Shown piece after piece: positions 59,267-64,000 of a stretch of 64,000 nucleotides of DNA (position 1 is its first letter; each line of letters starts with the position of its first letter). The notes under the pieces are model-generated. The model was not told the origin of the DNA, did no database searches, and saw only the letters and a program-made list of their open reading frames with translations. The stretch is from Candidatus Peregrinibacteria bacterium (GTDB lineage: Bacteria; Patescibacteriota; Gracilibacteria; UBA1369; LOWO2-01-FULL-3), in the NCBI GenBank assembly GCA_026395515.1, contig JAPLYN010000005.1, positions 423,521 through 487,520 on the forward strand. Direction: 5' to 3'. Position numbers and translations under genes: made by a program.

Positions 59267-61921
59267 ATGATCTTAAATTTCTTAAATAAAATCATCGGCG
59301 ATCACAACTCAAAAGTGCTCAAAAAGATTTATCCAATTGTCACTAAAGTTAATAAATTCTACGCTGAATACGAGACTACAATTACAGATCAAAATGCCGT
59401 TCTTGCAAAAACTAGTGAATTCAAAGAAAGATTAAAAAAAGGTGAAACTGTTGATGACATTCTGCCAGAAGCTTTTGCCCTCGTAAAAATCGCCTGCGTC
59501 CAACTCCAAGGTAAGTCCTGGACCGTTCGCGACAAAGAAGTTACTTGGGATATGGTTCCTTACGACGTACAGCTCATCGGAGGTATAGTTCTCCATCAAG
59601 GAAATATCGCCGAAATGAAAACCGGTGAAGGTAAAACTCTCGTTTGTACCCTACCTATTTATCTCAACGCCCTGACCGAAAAAGGAGTTTTCCTCGTAAC
59701 TGTAAATGATTACCTCGCTCATCGTGATTCTGAATGGATGGCAGGTCTTTATAACTATCTCGGCCTTTCAGTAGGTTGTGTAGTTCACGGACAAAGTCCT
59801 CAAGAGAAAAAACAAGCTTACGACTGCGACATCACTTACGGTACAAATAACGAATTTGGTTTCGATTATCTTCGCGACAATATGGTCACTAGAGCCGAAG
59901 ATGCTGTTCAAAGAAATCTATTTTATGCCATCGTGGATGAGGTGGATTCCATCTTGATTGATGAAGCACGTACTCCTCTGATCATTTCCGCTCCAGCAGA
60001 AGAATCTACTAGCAAATATCAACAATATGCTCGTTTGATTCCACAACTTCAGGTCAATACTCACTACGTAATCGATGAGAAATTAAAAACTGCAAATCTT
60101 ACCGAAGAAGGAATTACCAAAATGGAACAACTCCTCGGTATTGAAAATATTTATACTGAAGCTGGCTTCTCCGAAGTTCACCACATCGAACAAGCTCTCC
60201 GCGCTCAAGCCTGCTACAAAGCAGACGTGGATTATATGGTTACAAATGGCGAAATTATCATCATTGATGAATTTACCGGACGTCTCATGCAAGGTCGTCG
60301 CTACTCCAGCGGTTTGCACCAAGCTATCGAAGCTAAGGAAAACGTAGAAGTAAATCGCGAATCAAAAACTCTCGCGACAGTTTCTTTCCAGAATTACTTC
60401 CGCTTGTTTGATAAACTTGCCGGTATGACTGGTACAGCCGCGACAGAATCCGAAGAGTTTTACAGAATTTATGGCTTAGACACAATCATAATCCCTACTC
60501 ACAGACCAATTCAACGTAAAGATAATACTGACGTAATTTACAAAACACACAAAGGAAAATTCTTAAGCATCGTTCAAAAAGTAAAAGAACTTCACGAAAA
60601 AGGTCAGCCAGTTTTGGTTGGTACAATTTCCGTAGAAAAATCTGAAATGCTCAGCCAATTATTGAAACTTGAAGGAGTAAAACATAATGTTTTGAATGCT
60701 AAATATCATGAGCGTGAAGCCGAAATTGTTGCTGGAGCCGGACAAAAAGGCGCCGTGACTATTGCTACAAATATGGCTGGTCGTGGAACTGATATTAAGC
60801 TCGGAGAAGGAGTTGTAGACCTTGGTGGTCTATTTATCCTCGGCAGCGAACGTCATGAAGCTCGTCGTATCGACAATCAGCTTCGCGGTCGTTCTGGACG
60901 TCAGGGAGATCCAGGTGCCAGCGAATTCTTCATTTCCATGGAAGATGATTTGATGCGCCTTTTCGGAGCCGATCGCATCAAGAAAATGATGGACGTTTTG
61001 AAGGTGCCAGAAGATATGCCAATTACAAACGGAATTATTTCTCGTTCAATTGAAAGCGCTCAGAAAAAAGTGGAAGGACATCATTTCGACATCAGAAAAC
61101 ATCTCGTTGAATACGATGATGTAATGAACATTCACCGTAATGTTGTTTACAAGAAGCGCCAAAGATTCCTCAAAACTGAAGATTTGAAATCTGAAATTTT
61201 GGAAATGATCACCGAACTTGCAGAAAATATTGTACGCAATCATTCTGAGGCTCGCGATCACCGCGAATGGAATTTTAAGGAAATTTGCGACAATTTAAAT
61301 GCAATTCATAAAGACGAAAAGAATCTATTAACAGAAGATAATTTAAGAGAACCACGTTCTCAGGATGAGCTAATTGCTTTCGCTCAAAAATATTTACTAG
61401 ACGCCTACGAAGCAAAAGAAAAAACTCTACCTACTCCACAAATTCTTCGCCAAATTGAGAGAAATATTTTCCTTCGCAACAATGACAATCTTTGGATGGA
61501 TCATATCGATGCCATGACTCAGCTTAGAGAAAATGTGGCTTTCGCTGGTTACGCGCAAAAAGACCCACTAGTTGAATACAAATCTCTGTCTTATGAAATG
61601 TTCATGGAAATGCTCGCTATGGTGCGCGCAAATACAGTAAACGCTCTATTCAAAATCGACGTTGAAAGAATAATGCCTCAACAAATAGTGATTCAGCCTC
61701 AAATCAAAAATATGCAGACTAATGAGGCTCAAATTGAAGCAGCTGTTACAAAAGAAGATATTTCTACCGACAATAGCAATCCTGCAATCGTAAAAGTAAG
61801 CGCCAATGATTCTAGCAGACCTTCTTTTGCCAAAGGACCAGACTACAGCAATGTTGGACGCAACGATCCATGCCCATGTGGCAGCGGCAAGAAGTTTAAG
61901 AAATGTCACGACCAAGGTTAA
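59267..61921 (+). CDS. secA: Preprotein translocase ATPase SecA
   Basis: An 884-residue motor of the Sec pathway. Nucleotide-binding fold 1 shows QLIGGIVLHQGNIAEMKTGEGKTL (Walker A), VNDYLAHRDSEWM and VDEVDSILIDEARTPLIIS. The preprotein cross-linking domain follows, then NBF2 with GTISVEKSE, TNMAGRGTDIKLG and GRSGRQGDPG. The scaffold and wing domains end in a linker and a zinc-binding SEC-C motif GRNDPCPCGSGKKFKKCH. Length is typical. Confidence 0.97.
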   Translation: MILNFLNKIIGDHNSKVLKKIYPIVTKVNKFYAEYETTITDQNAVLAKTSEFKERLKKGETVDDILPEAFALVKIACVQLQGKSWTVRDKEVTWDMVPYDVQLIGGIVLHQGNIAEMKTGEGKTLVCTLPIYLNALTEKGVFLVTVNDYLAHRDSEWMAGLYNYLGLSVGCVVHGQSPQEKKQAYDCDITYGTNNEFGFDYLRDNMVTRAEDAVQRNLFYAIVDEVDSILIDEARTPLIISAPAEESTSKYQQYARLIPQLQVNTHYVIDEKLKTANLTEEGITKMEQLLGIENIYTEAGFSEVHHIEQALRAQACYKADVDYMVTNGEIIIIDEFTGRLMQGRRYSSGLHQAIEAKENVEVNRESKTLATVSFQNYFRLFDKLAGMTGTAATESEEFYRIYGLDTIIIPTHRPIQRKDNTDVIYKTHKGKFLSIVQKVKELHEKGQPVLVGTISVEKSEMLSQLLKLEGVKHNVLNAKYHEREAEIVAGAGQKGAVTIATNMAGRGTDIKLGEGVVDLGGLFILGSERHEARRIDNQLRGRSGRQGDPGASEFFISMEDDLMRLFGADRIKKMMDVLKVPEDMPITNGIISRSIESAQKKVEGHHFDIRKHLVEYDDVMNIHRNVVYKKRQRFLKTEDLKSEILEMITELAENIVRNHSEARDHREWNFKEICDNLNAIHKDEKNLLTEDNLREPRSQDELIAFAQKYLLDAYEAKEKTLPTPQILRQIERNIFLRNNDNLWMDHIDAMTQLRENVAFAGYAQKDPLVEYKSLSYEMFMEMLAMVRANTVNALFKIDVERIMPQQIVIQPQIKNMQTNEAQIEAAVTKEDISTDNSNPAIVKVSANDSSRPSFAKGPDYSNVGRNDPCPCGSGKKFKKCHDQG

Positions 61922-61930
61922 TCTAAAACC

Positions 61931-62809
61931 ATGAAAAATCACTCAAAAATTCTGCAGCTTTTGCTCCTATCTTTTTTGTTAATTTCTTCCGGCTGTAATA
62001 ATTCCACCCCAGATATGAAAAAAATAGATCCATCAACGCTAAAACCAGCACAAGCAAACATCCAATTGGATCAAATCTTATTAACCAGCGTAAACAGTAC
62101 AAACACTCAATTTTTTCAAGGTAACACCTTGGAATTCGACGTTTACTTAGAAAGGACCGACCTCAATTTAAAAGAAAATAAAAAATATGACATTGAAATG
62201 CCTTTAACCTCAGACCTTCCTTTGGCACTTCAACCTAAACTTATGTACCTCAGCGACGTAAATGACACCAACCCTGAAAGTGGTTCAATGTGCGATAGGC
62301 CCCGCTTCCCACACCGTTGCAACGAGACTCTCAGCGCAGCTGATATGAAACTCGGCTCAAAAGATTATCTATTAAAAATAACTTTCGAAGACGACAGCTA
62401 CGTTGCTAAAAAAATTAGTGTAAAAATTCCGACTCCCCTATCTCAACCTGAGATAACTTTTCCATTAGAAAATACTAAAGTTCAAAACACTAAATTCAAT
62501 GTGAGCTTCAAGGACGTTGGAGCAGATACCTATGATGTTTCCGCTACAATGTGTGAAGAGTATAAAAACGACGGTATCAATCCTTGTCTCAACGAAGTAA
62601 CATACAATTTAAAACGTAGCGGTAACACTTTCACTGCAGAGAACGCCACCGTTGAAGTCAAAAACGGACAAATTACGGTAAAATCAAACCTACCAATCTC
62701 CTTCGCTTTAGATATGTCCTACACCATCATTGCCACAACAAGCGGCAAAAATTCCGATAGCGTAAAGACTTTGCTCAGAACAAGCGCTACCAAACAATTC
62801 AAGAAATAG
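61931..62809 (+). CDS. Hypothetical lipoprotein
   Basis: A 292-residue protein with signal peptide and lipobox FLLISSGCNN (Cys near 22). The mature part looks like two beta-sandwich domains (VNSTNTQFFQGNTLEFDVYLER; FPLENTKVQNTKFNVSFKDVG), reminiscent of Ig-like surface domains, with four to five Cys. No catalytic motif is seen. It starts 9 nt after secA and may be cotranscribed with it. Confidence 0.65.
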   Translation: MKNHSKILQLLLLSFLLISSGCNNSTPDMKKIDPSTLKPAQANIQLDQILLTSVNSTNTQFFQGNTLEFDVYLERTDLNLKENKKYDIEMPLTSDLPLALQPKLMYLSDVNDTNPESGSMCDRPRFPHRCNETLSAADMKLGSKDYLLKITFEDDSYVAKKISVKIPTPLSQPEITFPLENTKVQNTKFNVSFKDVGADTYDVSATMCEEYKNDGINPCLNEVTYNLKRSGNTFTAENATVEVKNGQITVKSNLPISFALDMSYTIIATTSGKNSDSVKTLLRTSATKQFKK

Positions 62810-62828
62810 GCAAAATCACAACTAAGGC

Positions 62829-63032
62829 TTAGCCCCTCGAGTCATCTTTTTGTTCCAAGACATCTGGATTAGATCCTGGCACGACGACTGGTTCTTTCAG
62901 CATACCTGTAGGAGCATTATACTCAGCACCTGGAATAACATTAGTAGGATGGAGCTGTAAATTATCATTAGAAGATTGATCACAAGCACTGAATAACACC
63001 ACCGATAACAAAAATAAGAGAATTTTTTTCAT
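62829..63032 (-). CDS. Small hypothetical lipoprotein
   Basis: A 67-residue protein with a signal peptide and lipobox VVLFSACDQ (Cys near 18). The short mature part is Pro/Asn-rich and probably disordered. It is convergent with the previous lipoprotein gene. Small lipoproteins of this kind are hard to assign; the lipobox is the main support for coding. Confidence 0.55.
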   Translation of the reverse strand: MKKILLFLLSVVLFSACDQSSNDNLQLHPTNVIPGAEYNAPTGMLKEPVVVPGSNPDVLEQKDDSRG

Positions 63033-63172
63033 AAAACTTTGAGATCAATCATTAATTTCCCTGCAGAAACTCTATCATACCTGTAAATAGAGAAAAAGTC
63101 GCCCAACACTGCAAAAAATAAATATTTAAGATTATATTTGCCCCTCAATCTGAAAAATGTTATCTTTCAGGC

Positions 63173-64000
63173 ATGACACATCGCATCGAAGTTTTCACCA
63201 AGGTAAATGACAGCAAATCTGAATTAATGGCCAAAAAGCTGCAGTCTTGGGGATTTAAAGTATCCGCCACTGCTGTTGTCGAAGCCTACATCATCAACAA
63301 AGACTTCAATAAAAACGAACTCAAAGACATAGCCGAAATGCTTTCCAATCCAGTGAGCCAAAGATATGGCATCGACGAAGCCCAGAAAGAAATTCCTTTT
63401 GATTTTGCTTTAGAAATTGGCTTCCTGCCAGGTGTTACTGACAATATCGCCACAACTGCCCGCGAAAGTATCGAAGACTTCTTTAAAACTAAATTTGGAC
63501 CAGATGAAAGCGTTCACAGCTCCACTCTGCTTTTCATCAAAGGTGAACTTTCCGAAAAAGATGTTGAAACCATTGGAAACTCCATGGCCAACAGTCTCAT
63601 TCAAAGAATCACAGTCAAAACTCACGATAAATTCGCTGCTGATAACGGTATGGACGAAATTGTGCCAACTGTTCACCTCAAGAGTCACCCAGAAACAGAC
63701 AAAGTTAATTTAAATATTCCAGAAGAAGAATTACTAAAACTCGGCAAAGAAGGAATCACAGATAAGGATGGAACACGCCGCGGACCGCTAGCTCTTGAGA
63801 AAGATCAGCTCGATGTAATCAAAGATTATTTCACCAAAGAAAATCGCGAACCAAACGATATTGAAATCGAATCTCTCGCTCAAACTTGGTCTGAACACTG
63901 CAAACACACTATCTTCGCCGCTAAAATTGATGACAACGAAGACGGCTTATACAAGGGCTATATCAAACGTGCCACGAACGATATCCGCAAAGCAAAAGGA
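63173..64000 (+). CDS. purL: Phosphoribosylformylglycinamidine synthase (3' truncated by window edge)
   Basis: The first 276 codons are present and the frame is open to the window end. The N-terminal ~210 residues contain two PurS-like segments (HRIEVFTKVNDSKSELMAKKL; LEIGFLPGVTDNIATTARESIEDFF), followed by the start of the synthase domain with the signature LAQTWSEHCKHTIFAAKI. It catalyses the fourth step of purine synthesis. It is PurSL-like at the N-terminus; whether a glutaminase domain is fused cannot be seen. A possible -10 (TTATCT, 63160-63165) ends 7 nt before the ATG. Confidence 0.93.
   Translation, partial: MTHRIEVFTKVNDSKSELMAKKLQSWGFKVSATAVVEAYIINKDFNKNELKDIAEMLSNPVSQRYGIDEAQKEIPFDFALEIGFLPGVTDNIATTARESIEDFFKTKFGPDESVHSSTLLFIKGELSEKDVETIGNSMANSLIQRITVKTHDKFAADNGMDEIVPTVHLKSHPETDKVNLNIPEEELLKLGKEGITDKDGTRRGPLALEKDQLDVIKDYFTKENREPNDIEIESLAQTWSEHCKHTIFAAKIDDNEDGLYKGYIKRATNDIRKAKG

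Noticed and set aside
59134-59295. 54-residue N-terminal extension of the minus-strand hypothetical gene
   Set aside because: It overlaps the secA start on the other strand, is unlike the acidic body of the protein, and a good ATG exists at 59133.
4161-61921. Possible use of genetic code 25 (UGA = Gly) as in Gracilibacteria
   Set aside because: Large conserved genes such as secA, ftsH, leuA and metG are full length without any in-frame UGA, Gly is encoded by GGN, and two genes ending in UGA have no nearby alternative stop.
1-64000. CRISPR arrays, prophage genes, insertion sequences, rRNA operon
   Set aside because: I looked for regularly spaced repeats, transposase/integrase motifs, phage structural genes and rRNA sequence and saw none.

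Overview
The window is an AT-rich, gene-dense bacterial chromosome segment with intergenic gaps mostly under 250 bp. It has the features of a Candidate Phyla Radiation (Patescibacteria) genome, plausibly a Peregrinibacteria-like lineage. This is inferred from gene content: a TRM11-like methylase, a tandem run of T4SS-type pilins beside pilT, a type IV pilus operon, a PhnA protein with a Cys/Gly zinc-ribbon head, CPR-type small proteins, and very few Shine-Dalgarno sequences. The standard bacterial code fits: no gene needs UGA as a sense codon, and UGA is a rare stop (four clear cases). Leucine, glutamine, purine and 7-deazaguanine synthesis are all represented, so this is not an extremely reduced CPR genome. 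The lineage assignment needs marker-gene phylogeny.

Region by region. 1-12.6 kb: 3' end of a TRM11-like methylase, tRNA-Asn, several hypotheticals (one apparently split by an in-frame stop), a CNNM/CorC protein, a polysaccharide deacetylase, a two-component system, PhnA-like protein, uracil-DNA glycosylase, TspO, a DEAD-box helicase, TypA and an L,D-transpeptidase. 12.6-18.5 kb: a SpeA-like decarboxylase, membrane proteins, a second deacetylase, a TerC/DUF475 protein, a 28-residue lysine-rich peptide gene with its own promoter and terminator, a 72-residue conserved protein and an SLH protein. 18.5-23.9 kb: a thioredoxin-like protein and the leuCDBA operon, preceded by a complete leader-peptide attenuator. 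23.9-30.5 kb: alpha/beta hydrolase, glnA, MgtC/DUF4010 protein, rpmB and an aspartase-like lyase. 30.5-34.7 kb: queE-queC-queF, a 51-residue basic protein, folC and ftsQ. 34.7-48 kb: Sbp, two conserved hypotheticals, pilT with five tandem pilin-like genes, metG, and a seven-gene type IV pilus operon on the minus strand. 48-64 kb: tilS, ftsH-hsp20-galU, a TPR protein, ftcD, an unknown 573-residue gene flanked by 27-bp direct repeats, RNase P RNA, a polyprenyl sugar-phosphate transferase, secA, lipoproteins and the start of purL.

How the parts work together. PilT plus the PilN/PilO/PilC/pseudopilin operon would build and retract surface pili; the five small two-helix proteins downstream of pilT look like VirB2-type pilins. 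Cell-envelope functions (SLH protein, two deacetylases, L,D-transpeptidase, sugar transferase, SecA, FtsH, FtsQ/Sbp) are spread through the window. The strongest regulatory find is upstream of leuC: a good promoter, a 24-codon leader peptide with seven leucines (four consecutive), an 11-bp 1:2 stem, a competing 2:3 antiterminator and a 3:4 terminator, which is the classic architecture of ribosome-mediated attenuation. A second general pattern is that many genes have a -10 element ending only 6-8 nt before the ATG, so leaderless transcripts appear common.
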